From: Diaporthe sp. PMI_573
Lineage: Eukaryota; Ascomycota; Sordariomycetes; Diaporthales; Diaporthaceae
NCBI GenBank assembly: GCA_021399435.1
Contig: JAJTUP010000020.1
Coordinates: 558,001-622,000 of the forward strand
Direction of reading: 5' to 3'
DNA length: 64,000 nucleotides
Shown here: piece by piece, positions 34,932-46,320 of the stretch
Layout: every line of letters begins with the position of its first letter
Position numbering within the stretch: position 1 is the stretch's first letter
The notes under the pieces: generated by a model
Databases searched by the model: none
What the model was told of the DNA's origin: nothing
Seen by the model: the letters and a program-made list of their open reading frames with translations, nothing else
Program-made: the position numbers and the translations under genes

Positions 34932-36555
34932 TCAGCTTTCATTGAAATATCGATCGTAAACCCATCTTGAAAAGCGTACACTGGGCGTCTCGATAGATTT
35001 AACACCCAGTTCTGCCATGTACAAGAATACCGCAATACTCAACACGAGGCAGAACAGATAGTTCGGTTCTAACCCAAACGGCCCCTGATCGTTGAACGGG
35101 AACCAACTCGCATCGTACCATCTGTTCTCAATATAGCCGAAAATGGACACAGCGCCTTCGTCCATGTTTTTCTTGACGCCCGTTAGGTAAAACAGACGCT
35201 CTGAGAAGAACGCAATCATCGGCCCATGGGTTAGATAGAGAGGGAAAGAGACCCTTCCAAGATCTGCAGAACCTGTCAGCGAAGGAATGTCGGAAAGAGG
35301 CGGGCAGTGGGTAACCACGTGCATTGCGAGAAGCCACACGAAAGAGCGCGTTTCAGCCAGTTGATTTCCTTGACAGCTAGGAGAAAGACCCACGCAGCCC
35401 AAAACAACCAAAAACAAAGCCAACTGGGATCATCACCGCCGTGGGGGTAAGCCTCTGGGATCAACCACTCAAGTGTCATCCAGCCGCGACATTGACCCAG
35501 CACCTCGTCCCGAGAGGAGTCCACAGAGGATCCAGAAGGCGAGGACCCGAGGTATAAAGAAGTAACGAGGACGGCGTGGGAAACTAACACCCGCATAAGG
35601 GAATGCTTCCCGACCGCCTGCACCAGCCCATCCCAGGGAAGATGCATCTGCAGAGAACCAGAAGCAATCAGATCCAGCTCGGCAGTGACCATCCCTGCAA
35701 AGAATGTAGCCATATGGGCAGCCGGGACCGCGACGGTCAGGTACTAAATCAAGGCCAGTGTCAGAAACAAGCGCATCTTATGCTGCATCCGCGAGAGGGC
35801 AAAGAGCCACACAAATAGCGACATGGAACCTCGCATCTCTACGATAAGGGGCCACATGTGTTGATTCATGGCGTGATAACCGTCGTTGAAAAAGTAAAGA
35901 TACCGCCCCGTCTCCCTCACCCACGCCACCAGCTGAAGCAGCATGCTGTCCTCTCGCTTCATGGCAGAAGTGGGGATACCCGTGAGATACGACACGACCA
36001 CGACAGCCAGCGTGCTCCAGACGACAGGGAGGAGAAGCCTAAAGGGACGTCGGACGTCGGACGAGTGCAGCGCTCCGACAAAGTCTGCATGTCGGCCGCG
36101 TGCAGGAGGGAGATCAGGCGCCTCGGCAGCACGTAGCCGGAGATGGTGAAGAAGAGCGCGACGGAGAAGTGCCCGCCTGTCCAGAGCGTCCGCACGATGG
36201 ACCAGGCGGCGGGCGTATTGTTCGGGGCGCCGGAGGGCAGGGCGGCGCCGTAACAGTACTCGATGCCGCCGTGTGTCCAGACGGTCAGGTGGAAGACGCA
36301 GACGAGCAGGGCGGCCTATCCTCGCAGGCCGTCGAGCTAGGCAGTTTTGGATTGGTCGTGGAGTACTCGGCCACTTTGCTTTTTGCGACGCGACAATATC
36401 TCGGGAGTGAAGAAATCCAGGACACACGATGCGATGTGTCGAGGTGTGAGGCCCTTGAGTGGTTCATTCCAGCCATGCTGGACCCCATAGGTCTGTGCTG
36501 GTGGGGGCGAGGGTTGACGAGAGCTGGGCAGCTCTTGGTAGTTTTCTGGTTGCAT
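34932..36555 (-). pseudogene. Broken acyltransferase-3 family membrane protein
   Basis: The minus strand encodes an acyltransferase-3 (PF01757-like) protein with pieces in order: LDGLRG and AALLVCVFHLTVWTHGG, then FTISGYVLPRR, then RRPFRLLLPVVWST, then WLFWAAWVFLLAVKE, then LGRVSFPLYLTHGP. Four lesions are seen. TAG codons stand at 36339-36337, 36318-36316 and 35746-35744, all in frame with the domain. One base is missing near 36094-36100, shifting the frame between LLHA and RHADFVGAL. In addition the last intron (35322-35264) begins with GCACGT where GT is expected. The family moves acyl groups onto sugars, lipids or metabolites in membranes. The gene probably began at ATG 36555. It is not likely to give a working enzyme now. 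Confidence 0.85.
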
Positions 36556-36884
36556 CGCAGTCTCGGCTTGTTTAGAGCGTGCGCAACTGAAGCAAGCTGA
36601 AGAAATGGCTTTCAAGGCTTTGCTGCGTTGCTCGTTTGAATGGTGTCTAACGTGCTCGTCTCCACGGCACCTTATGTCAAGGCGGCATGGGCCATGCTTA
36701 GAAGCCCCGAGGGCGGTCTTGACTCGTGAGTGCCTTTGGCGAGACAAGGCCTCCTACCACTCAGGGGTCACGGTTCATGGTTCCCGTGTTAACATATAAT
36801 TATAAACCCAAGTTGTGAGCTATAGCATTCGTTACACGGAATCGTTCAGACTAGGGACTAGTTTAAATATTGAATATCTGTGGG
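36556..36884. other. Intergenic
   Basis: Lies between the start of the acyltransferase pseudogene and the 3' end of the sulfatase. I see no gene. Confidence 0.4.
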
Positions 36885-38930
36885 TTATTGCACCAGCTCG
36901 TCGTCCCTCAGTTGGCGCGCCGACAACATGATCGTGTCCAGCGTGACGTGCCTCTGGTCCCAACCCCCCTCGAGCTTCTCGTTTGTCGGCGCCAGGAAGC
37001 TCGTAGGTGTCACGCTGACATAGTTGTCCGTGGGCAGTCGGTACTGCCCCTGCAGCGCCGCGGCCGAGGCAGGATAGAAGGGCTCCTCGTTTGGGACGTA
37101 CTGGTACGTCATACACTCTGCAAAGGCAACCCGGGGAAACCCGGCGAAGAAGCTGTCGTGGACGGGATCCATGGCGTCGCGGAGGTTATTGATTAAGGTG
37201 GCGGAGAGATCTGTAGCGGCTGGGGTGCTGGTAGTGCTCGTGTTTGAGGCCGCAGGAGACTGCAAGATGGACCAAGGGTTTCGGCACGTCTCCTCGGAGC
37301 AGGACTTGGTCACCATGAGCAGGGCGTTCAGGCGGTTGATGAGCCGCCTCGTCTCCGTGTCGTTGGCCCGGGTCACGACCAGGTTGTCCAGTTCGTATGG
37401 GTCATTAGACGTATCGTACAGCTCCTCGTCACCACTGCACCACCTGGCGTACAACCAGCTGTTGTCGGCCTCGTCGATGATGCGCAGCGTCTTGTAGCTA
37501 TTTTCCGGGTACGACGTGAACGGGGGCGCCTCGAAGTGGCACCCGCCCCAGAACTCGACATTGAGCAGTTCCTTACCAACAGTGTCCTGCTCCGGCTGCC
37601 CCTGCCACTGGGCCAACAAGCTTCGGCCATCGAAAAAGCGCGGCCAATCCGCCTGGCCGACCCCAGCGATATCCAGGATTGTAGGCGCAAGGTCCAGGTG
37701 CGCCCCCGGAAGCCGCGACTTCACATTGGCGGGAACGCCAGGCCCGCGCACGACGAAGGGCACATTCGTGTCTTCGGCATAAGGAAGGGCCTTCCCGGCT
37801 ACGGCACGGTGCGTGCCGATGTGGTAGCCATTGTCAGAAGTGAAGATAATGAAGGTGTTGTCGAGTTGGCCGCGGGCATCGAGCAGAGCGATCACATCCT
37901 CCAGGATCTCGTCTAGGCCCTGGAGGGACCGGATGCGTGCCCGGAACTGCTCGTCAGCGTAGGCGACCTGGGTGTCATTCAGGGAGGGCAAGCCGCCGAT
38001 CCAGTTGCTGCGGAGGGACTGGATGGAATCCGGGGGGTTGAAATTTGGCGCTCGGGGCGCGGTAGCGTTAGGAAAGTCCTCGAGGTGCCGAGAGAGTGGG
38101 ACGGGGTTGGTGATGGCGGCGTCCCCCTGTTGCGCGACGTGGGGTGCTGTAGGTGCGATTTCGAGGAAGAAGGGCTGGTGTTGGCTGGACGTAGAGTTGG
38201 ACGTCAGGTAGTCGAGGCGCGCCAAGGCCTTTGCGCGGATGACGTCCGACTGATGGTAGCCAGAGTATAGGACCGGCCGCTCACTATTCTGTGACATGAC
38301 CACAGTGTTGTAGGCGTACGTATATGGGTCGACTAGGCAGTCGGTATGGTCCCAGCCCTTTGGCGTCGTGTTGTAGTTCAGGACGGTATATCCATTGAGA
38401 AACTTGCCAATGTCTTGAGAGCAAGATGACAGCCGTCAGGTCAGCCGCATGTTATGCCATTGGCATAGGCCGTACCTATCTGTGTACATGGGCTTTGGAC
38501 TCAAGACTCACATTCGACATGGTATCCAGCCGACTTCAGCCAGAATGGCAGATAATCTTTGTCTTCGCCCGACAAGACAAACTTGTCGTAGTTGCCTCTG
38601 TGATTACCAAGCGTCAGCTGTGAACCGAAAAGTTTTGGGAATGGTGACCTACCCGGGCGCTTGGACATGTGTGACGTTCGTGTTGTGTGCAGCCTGGCCG
38701 CGAAAGAGCGAGGTTCGACTGGGACAACATTGGGCAACGGTGACATGATGGTTGATGAACTCAGTGCCTTTGGCAACCAATTCCCGCTGCAGTACGCCTT
38801 GAAAATCAGTAGACCCGAGACGTCTGTCCTGGTCATCAGATAGCAGCAGGACAATGTTTGGCTGAGACTGAGGTTTGGCGTTTGCATGCAAGGCAAAGCT
38901 TGCCAATAAGGCAAGCAAATTGGTCTTCAT
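36885..38930 (-). CDS. Secreted sulfatase (arylsulfatase-like)
   Basis: Three exons, 38930-38653, 38597-38512 and 38413-36885, encode about 630 residues. The N-terminus MKTNLLALLASFALHANA is a signal peptide. The catalytic motif CCPSRTSLFRG begins at Cys68, the residue expected to be converted to formylglycine. SDDQD at 31-35 gives the first metal ligands and TSDNGYHIGTHR the later ones. YIGKFLNGY spans the second splice. Sulfatases release sulfate from aryl or carbohydrate esters outside the cell or in the secretory path. Length and layout match fungal arylsulfatases. The gene is alone on its strand, between a pseudogene and a 1.5-kb gap. Confidence 0.9.
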
Positions 38931-40421
38931 GTTTGCTATTTTTGCGCCGTGTATGACAACTCAATTGGCTGGCGTACCTGGTCTTATGCGAAAAGGCATA
39001 TTGCAACCTAATACAGATAACAAGCGGGCGTTTTGTTACTTGTTATTAAACTGATTGTATGCTGGAGATACGGAAAAACTTCACTCCCTCCACCGGCGCG
39101 ATGAAGTGGATCGTGTACTCATCCTCCTTTTACTACACCATGTTCACGTTGAAAGCGGTCAAAAGTGACTCTAGGGTTGTGACATACTTGTCGATTATTG
39201 GAAGAAGAAGAGGAGTGATCCAGCACGCCAAGCATCACGGTGGTCTTCCCCGCGGCACGCCATTGGGGAACGTGGAGAAAAGGCCCAAGTCGGCCCGACC
39301 CTGTTTGTTTGTTTGTTTGCTTTTTTTCCCGTCCATCTAGTGTTCCAACTCTCATAGAGCGCGGAACGGCAGGGAATTTCTCCTCGGAATACCATCGTAA
39401 CTAGTGCAGTGTCAATAGAAGCCATATCGGCCAACATCTCGTTGAGATCTATACTGTTCGTCGTCATCATGATCGGCCAAGCCGCAAGACGACCCCATCC
39501 TCCCTCGACCCCTGAATCATGTGGTACGTAAGTATCTGGAACAACTGCCGACTCATGCGCCGCACCCCGCGCAACTGAACTGCCCGAAAGCCGCAAATCT
39601 ACCTAGGTACCAGTTTGACTCTTTCGGAATAGCGACCTCACTTTCCCGGCAACATCTCAAAACCAGCGTCCTGTTCCAGGGAGGGGGCTCTAAGCTACAT
39701 GCATTCCCTGGCTAGCAATTGAATCAAGAAACGGCCGGCTGGGGGGAAGGGTTGAACGAAGGGAATAGCCGGAATGCCTTAATACATGATTATTCTCCTG
39801 TTTACTCAGACTAAGATTGATGACGGACAAAAGAGCACGCGGCCATGGAATGAATACTCCCGCGGACCCAACCCATCTAAGTGATGTCAATTGGCAATTG
39901 GAGGAAGTTGGTGATGATGGGGTTACTGTTGGTACGGCCCTGATGCCGTAGGTCAGGGGTCTTTGCACGTGCAAATAGGGGCGAGCAAAGGGAACCACCG
40001 TACTATTCTGGGTACGGGTTCGATTCTTGCTACCGAAAGAAGAAGAGAGGTCATCTCCATCGTGGGCGCCGAAGCACTTGGTGTAGTGGCCAGCCCTCTG
40101 CTGACTAAGCCAGACCGGCCCTTCTGATTGGCCACAGCCGGGCCGGGCGTGCGGTCCCTTCAACAGTCACCAAACCCACAGTTATAAAGACAATGAATAT
40201 TTCGTAGGGATTAATAGATTAAATGAAGAGTCTCAAAACATGCCCCCATCCTGTGAAGCTCGATTTTCATTTGATTGTACGTGCTTACACTTTCCCATTT
40301 GTGTAGAGCTTCTGTTTAAACACCTGGGCATATTTCAGGTAGAGAAAACTCGCGGTCTTGCAATCATAATTATCTACTTGCTTAACGTAAATATCATGCT
40401 AGAACAACCGAAATAAAGTGA
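38931..40421. other. Intergenic, no gene recognised
   Basis: A 1.5-kb gap. A TGTT-rich run lies at about 39303-39326. Several open frames of 60-160 codons have no domain or coding-like composition and are not called. Confidence 0.4.
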
Positions 40422-42652
40422 TCAAGTCCTTGAGCTAATCTGACTGGCCTGCCAATCTCCCTTGATGAAAGTGGCACATCTCTCCGCAATCATCATCACT
40501 GGAATCATTGTGTGGCTGGTGGGGACCCGAGGAAAGACGCTCGCATCAGCAACCCTCAGGTTCTTGAACCCATGCACTCGGAGCTTCTGGTCCACGACTC
40601 CCGACACCTCATCGTTTGACATGGGGCACGTGCATACGGGATGCAAGCTCGTATGGCTGACTCTCCTGACGTAGTCATCAATCTCATCGTCAGTGACGTC
40701 CTTCCAGGTTTTGCCCTTCGGTGTGTCTTTGCTCGTCGTGCTCCCCGCATTTATCGTGGCCGCTGTGGACGGCTTCGGTGCGCTCCGCTCGTCGCCAGTC
40801 TCCTCCCATTCCCGCAACAACTGGGGATTATTGCCAGGAGCAAACGCGAATGGGGCAGAGTACGGGTATCCTGAGTTCTGAAATTCCTCTGCCACGCGCA
40901 TGGTGAAGCGCACGGCAAGTCTCGCAGCCGCCAGGTCTCGCTTATCAGTGAACATTGGGTAGACAATGCGAGGGTTGTCAAGTGCATTATTGCTTTTCTA
41001 AACCATTGTTAGTCCCAATGGAGACTGTTGGGGATTGAAGTTAGCACTGACCAAGGTGATCGAGCCTTTTGCATGAGGCTGGATTATAGTCGGATGCAAA
41101 TTAAACAATGCATGTCCTGGAACTTGACGCTCAAGACCATTGATTGGCATCACCATGATTTCAACATCCGGCCTGTTAGCCGGTTCAGACGCGTCGAGGT
41201 TATTCGTACCCTCCGCATCCCGGGTCTTGATGGACATAGTCTCAGCATCAATGGCCCCAGTCCGGATATAGGCAGCAGTCGCCATCGCAGTTTGCGCAAA
41301 GAGGCCTTTTCCGACGACGATCCAAAGCAGGATATGCCATAGACCCCAAATCGATTCTAGCAGATGAAACGTCTCCTTTTTCGGAAGCTCCAACATGATT
41401 GGGAAGCTGTAGTGGTCAGAAAACATTGTGCCAACTGCCGGCAGTTCCTTGACAAAGGGAATGTCCAGATCGTCCTCGGTCTGCGAGTCTGGAACTTTTG
41501 GCCCGATTCCGCTAAGCAGAAGGATCTGCGGGGTGCAAATGGCCCCAGAGCAGAGAATGACTTCTCTTTTCGCCTTGACAGAGAAGCTCTTGTCGTTTGC
41601 AGCGCCTTGAGATGGCTGAATGTGGACACCCTTGACTAGTCCAGCTGGACCATCGATATCCAAGCGTGAGACAACGACACCCGTACCTATCAGTCGATTA
41701 GAGCCGTTCAGGGACATTTGATTTCAGTTTCGACTGACAGGTTGTGAGGCGGTCGGATCTCTTTTGAGCGACCTTTTTGCTGAGAAATGCTTGGAGTGCA
41801 GATATTCTCCGACCGCTCTTGTCGATCGCAGCCTCGAGGTTGAACAATCCCATTGCAGGAGCATCCGGGCTATTGCAGTCTCCTCCTAGAGGAAGGCCAA
41901 CTTTTTTGAATGACTTCTCAATGCTAGTATGATGCTGGTCAGCACGGAAGCACTCGCAAATACCCTTCTTTCTGTGGGCGGGCTTACTAGGGGCCCCATT
42001 CGAATGGCATCTTCGTGACTCGTCCCTCAATAGGTCCTTCCATGATGATGAGATAGTGTCAGTTTAAGAATTCTGTGAATGTCACCAGATGTCCCGTCAG
42101 TCTTACCTTCATGACCTCGTGCCTTGGATTCTGGGTATTCAACCGCGTTTTCGATCTTGCGGAAATAAGGCTCAACCTGCTCCCAGCCCCAATCCGACAG
42201 CCCCAATTCCTTTGACCACGCAATGTAATCAGCGCGGCACCCTCGTGTCATTAACATAGCATTGATACGAGTTGCACCACCGAGACCTTCTGACGTCCAG
42301 ATCCTTGTTCTTCGCCCATTCGCTTCGGGGATGGGCTCCGACCAGCGAGTACTCTGCACTTGCAAGGGGTCACCGAGAAACATGTTCTGGCTTAGCAGCG
42401 GTATACGGGAAACAAGGTTGTCTTTCACGTGGCCTTTCTCAAGGACGAGCACGCTAACATCAGGATCTTCTGATAACCGTGATGCAAGAACACATCCGGC
42501 TGTCCCTCCTAAACGCATCGAATAGCAAAGATCAGCTTCCAGTACTTAACATGTGCGAAACGCAATACACGCCTACCTCCGACTATGACATAATCGTAAG
42601 TTTTCCCGTCAACTTGAGACGGGGTGTGCGTAGGGTATGGACTTGACCACAT
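40422..42652 (-). CDS. GMC oxidoreductase
   Basis: Six exons, 42652-42577, 42508-42107, 42036-41988, 41923-41739, 41686-41052 and 40997-40422, encode about 640 residues. The FAD site is DYVIVGGGTAGCVLASRL, formed across the first splice. The GMC signature TSEGLGGATRINAMLMTRG follows, then GAICTPQILLLSGIGP. The active-site pair is expected in SLHPVCTCPM and PTSHTMIPVMMIAERC. Exon 3 is only 49 bases. No signal peptide is seen, so it may act inside the cell, unlike secreted lignocellulose GMC enzymes. The family oxidises alcohols with FAD. Its place next to P450-C suggests alcohol oxidation in the same pathway, which is inference. Confidence 0.87.
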
Positions 42653-43444
42653 TATGTGGACTTCACTGGAACAGGTGACTGGTTGATCGTGCGTGGTTCG
42701 AAACTGGCAGCAAGGGTCGATTAAAAAACAAGAGTACTTATGTCGAGTCACAATTGCTCTCAAAGTGTTGTAGTAGAGAAACTACCTCGCCGCAACGAGA
42801 ATGCGATTGTACTGACGAGAAATATTTGGGTGTGACGACAGTGGAATATATGGGGAGGACGAGGACGAAAGAAATAATGGACAGCAGATACTGAGTTTTA
42901 TGGGAGATCATGCCATTGCCCAGAGACTAAGCTGTTGGTTGCGACTGTTGGTTGCGACTGTTGGTCGTGAGAGACGCTAACGAGTACCCACTGAACGCAC
43001 GAGATGACCTGCCAAAAGATCACGCACGGTGTTGCATTTGATTCTATGCAAGGAACGCCGCGTAGATTGCAACCCGTATCCATAAAACAATGCAACGAGT
43101 ATAGCCATGGTTATAGGTGCCACGAGGGGGCTCCTATTACAGAGAAGGTAGACTTTTTCAACTTATGCACCTCGAAACAGCCCAACTCCAGAGGCGAAGT
43201 GATCAATGTCAAAGAGGGAATTGCAGCCTATGCGGCAGCGCTTCACTCAAGAAGACGATTGAAAAGGATAGCAAACATGATTTCGGATAGTGGTACAGAG
43301 TTATCTCTTCCCAATGGAAAATTATCCTCCTCTACAGCGATGGGCGACCTTGATGTCGAAACCTTTCAACCTCCCGCGCATCGCGGGGTGACTTGTTGTC
43401 TCCATTTCGCGTCTTGGCAGAGTTCCCAGTAGAAATATCGGGCT
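42653..43444. other. Intergenic with a short tandem repeat
   Basis: A 13-base unit, TGTTGGTTGCGAC, occurs at 42933-42945 and 42946-42958, with a partial third copy. A 142-codon frame at 43004-43432 (+) has no recognised domain and is not called. Confidence 0.45.
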
Positions 43445-45348
43445 CTATCTGTTTGACACCTTAGGTCTGACCCTCATGAGAAGCATCGTCCTGGGGTCTG
43501 GAAACGCGAGCTCATTGATGAAGTAGGTCTTGGATGTCTCCCCCTCGCGGGCGGGGCGGAAGTCCATGCCGACAATGATCTTGGCCAGGATCATCTTCAC
43601 CTCACCAACAGCCCAGAAGCGGCCTGGGCAGGTGCGGCGGCCGTAGCCGAAGAGGAGGTGGTTCTTGTGGGCCTGGACCATCTTGGCCTGCCTGCGGTAG
43701 AGGCGGTAGCCGTCAAAGGTGTCCGGGGCCGGGTTCACCTCGGCGTCGAAGTGAACGGCTGTGCAGGGGAGGCCGATGCGGATGCCCTTGGGCAGGACGG
43801 TGCCGTCCTTGAGGGTGATGGTCTGGAGGAGTCTGCGCTGAGGCGCGACTGTGGAGTTGGAGGTTAGCGCTGGATGACCCAGGGACGGTGACAAGACGAG
43901 AATAAAAGTTGAAGTTCACATACCCATGATTGGCGGGTGGAACCTTTGGGACTCAGCCAGGAAAGAGTCCATTTTCTCGAGGAGGTTCAAGTCGTGCTTG
44001 GAAAGACTATGGATGCCATCCTCCCCATCATCCTTGACGACTGCAAGGATCTCTTCCCGTAGCGGCTCGATATACTCGGGATATTTCAGCAAGTCGAAGA
44101 GAGCAAAGAAGACGGTCATGACCGATGTGTGGATGGACGCCAGCGTAAGAATCAACTGCCGTGAGGCAAGCTTCTTCGGGTCGGCCTCGGCTTCACTGCT
44201 GGAGTTGAACACCATCCACTCAAGTAAGGTGCTAACAGATGGGTCATCAATCCCAACTTTTGTGTGCTCGCTTGGTTTTGCGTCGCCCTTAAATTTCTGT
44301 TTTAGCTTGCCCTCCTTCTGTATCTTGTCAATGACTGGTATAAGGACCTCTCGTGCTTCCTTCATTTGCATCTTGATCGAGAATTTGGAAGGAATCATCT
44401 GGGACACCAGATACTTAAGGGGGGAGGGAAACATCCGGAGGAGCATCCCGGTGCCGAACATGTTCCGGGGGTATTCACAGCAAAGCTTGATCCAATCTTC
44501 ATTGGTTGTGAATGCTTCTCCCAAGAAAATCCTAGTGGTCATTTCGGAGACGATCCTCTCCAGCACATCGTGTATATTGACCTCTTTCCACTCTGCTGCT
44601 AGGTTAGAATTACTTCTAGCATGGTTACGAAAATTCTGAAGAGGCCTCACCTGCTGTCTTGGGCAAGCGACGATCCCGTTGGAAGAGGTCATTGAGAGCA
44701 TCTTCGGCCCTTGTGAGAAAGGTTGGCAAGTTTGGCGTCAGGTGGTTGTGGATTACTCTCACGTGCTGGTCACTCTCCAGCATTGGCGCGAATTCCGTGT
44801 ATTTCCCCGAAAGCATCTTTAAAACAGAGTAGAGGATCATGTCAGCCTTTAGTGTGATATCTTAGCCCTCAAGAAGGAAGCTCACATCTCCGGAGGCGAC
44901 TGTGCCACTGGCCTTGGATTCCGGCAGCAGTCGTATCTCTTCCAGATAACGATTTGGCATGATGACGATATCGGTGTCAATTGCTCTCACGATAAAGAAA
45001 CCATGTCTGTACTGTAGTATTGTTGTTCAGCATAAACAACGATCAAAGTTCTTGATGATCTCACGCCCAATGGGGACTGACCTTCGAGTAGCCATCCTCG
45101 ATCATGCTTCGAAGACTGATGACAGATCGGAGTCGGACCAAGAACGTTGGCTCCAGCCAAGACCGATACCCAACATAAGGCGCTGGAAATGACTTCTTCG
45201 AGGAAAATTGGTAGACACTGAGGATCACGACCACCGCAATCACTGAAGCCACGAGGAAGTGCTGCTGTTCGGGTAGACCCCGCAGGCCCTCTACTGGAAT
45301 CCACGACGCCAAGGGCATCGCAATGGTTTCATTCTTCGAAGATGACAT
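43445..45348 (-). CDS. Cytochrome P450 (P450-C)
   Basis: Five exons, 45348-45082, 45011-44886, 44816-44651, 44598-43924 and 43848-43445, encode about 545 residues. A membrane anchor (about residues 30-47) follows a polar leader. Typical elements are LRSMIEDGYSKY, VRVIHNHLTPNL in the substrate-recognition region, the I-helix around ASIHTSVMTVFFAL, the ExxR motif ESQR, and the heme loop FGYGRRTCPGRFW with the ligand near Cys485. The TPNL pattern is one I associate with fungal ent-kaurene-oxidase-like P450s, from memory. It is divergent from the diterpene cyclase with 0.97 kb between starts, so the two are probably co-expressed. Oxidation of the cyclase product is the most likely role. Confidence 0.88.
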
Positions 45349-45764
45349 CGTCAGTGCAAGGATGGCGCAGCAGAAACCAGAATGACCGGAATCCTCCTTT
45401 GGACATAATTCACTACAAATGAAAGAACCTGGACAGCTTATGAACCAGCTCTGAGCGAGAGAACATTTATCAAGGAGTGGCGGTCAGCAAGAGCTGAATC
45501 AAGTGGACTGGATTGCCTACGACGATCTTGAATACCTCACACCTATGAAGGCCTCACAATAAGGCACTAGCAAGTAACAGAGGTCGGACTTTGAGCCTCG
45601 CAAAAACGTAGCACCCCCGACGGCGATAACTTCTAAAAGCGTAGATTGTCCTTTTGCAAGTGCCAATGGGCTTCAGCTCTTACTGTGCTGCCTAGTATTC
45701 CCCAGCTCGGATTAAGTACAGTCATCCAGCGTCGCATCGCCTGCGGTGCGGCGCTCAATGGACT

Positions 45765-46053
45765 AGGCCAAGCTCCAATGCCGCAGCGGTTGTGTCGGTG
45801 GAGAACCACATCAGTGAAAAGCCAAGATGCCAAGGATCAACGGGCAGGAGGATCAATGAGCTTCACTTGGCGACACAGTTCATGATAACAGCGCGTATGC
45901 GAAGCAAGTGGGTCTAGTCCGAGGCTCGGGGGCCGTGATTACTGTCTGTAAAATGGACTAGCAGTGATAAAGCGACACATCAGATGTTCAGTCCGAATTG
46001 ACCAACGTGAATTGGGCGTTGTGAAAAGGGCAGGGATGAGTGCGAGAGTCCTG
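45765..46053 (+). repeat. Shared promoter block, copy 2
   Basis: Same orientation and order as 15359-15618. Exact runs of 21 and 25 bases are at 45814-45834 and 45844-45868. Compared with copy 1 it has a small insertion before the first run and about 27 extra bases after the second. The block begins about 415 bases from the P450-C start and ends about 270 from the cyclase start. Confidence 0.85.
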
Positions 46054-46185
46054 TTGACGCGGTTACTGTCTGGGGAAAAGACCAGCCATGGTAACGCGAC
46101 GACCACACATGTAAGTCCGAAGCGGCCAATGTGAATTGTGAATTTGTGAATAATGCAAGGACAAGCGGCAGAGCCCTGTCTGCTG
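45937..46185 (+). repeat. Imperfect tandem repeat, unit about 124 bases
   Basis: Unit 1 starts with GATTACTGTCTG at 45937 and unit 2 with GGTTACTGTCTG at 46061. Both contain AGTCCGAA, then CCAA, then GTGAATTG at matching positions, and end with related GAGTCCTG/GAGCCCTG segments. Only one unit is present in the P450-A/P450-B promoter. Confidence 0.8.
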
Positions 46186-46320
46186 AGTCGAGGTTCCAGG
46201 ACAATAAAGACGAGATATCTCCGCGAGTCCTGAAGTTTGGCGTGGAGGCTAGGCACATGGTGGTTTTAGTGATTTTGCGACTTAGAAAATTATATTTGAC
46301 TGAGAAAGAGGCAATTTGAC

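Larger units (their letters stand above)
45349..46320. promoter_or_regulatory. Divergent promoter of P450-C and diterpene cyclase
   Basis: A 0.97-kb region between two diverging starts. It holds the second copy of the shared block (45765-46053) and a tandem repeat of about 124 bases that begins inside it (45937-46185). It is the most structured promoter in the window. Confidence 0.7.

Noticed and set aside
41698..42030. Apparent frameshift in the GMC gene
   Set aside because: A 64-base GT-AG intron (41987-41924) restores the frame exactly and yields the expected FEWGPYIEKSF junction.
43004..43432. 142-codon plus-strand frame upstream of the GMC gene
   Set aside because: No recognisable domain; overlaps what should be promoter and 3' flank.
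12643..45348. P450-A and P450-C as products of one segmental duplication with the promoter block
   Set aside because: Their exon layouts and N-terminal sequences differ too much, so gene duplication along with the block is not supported.
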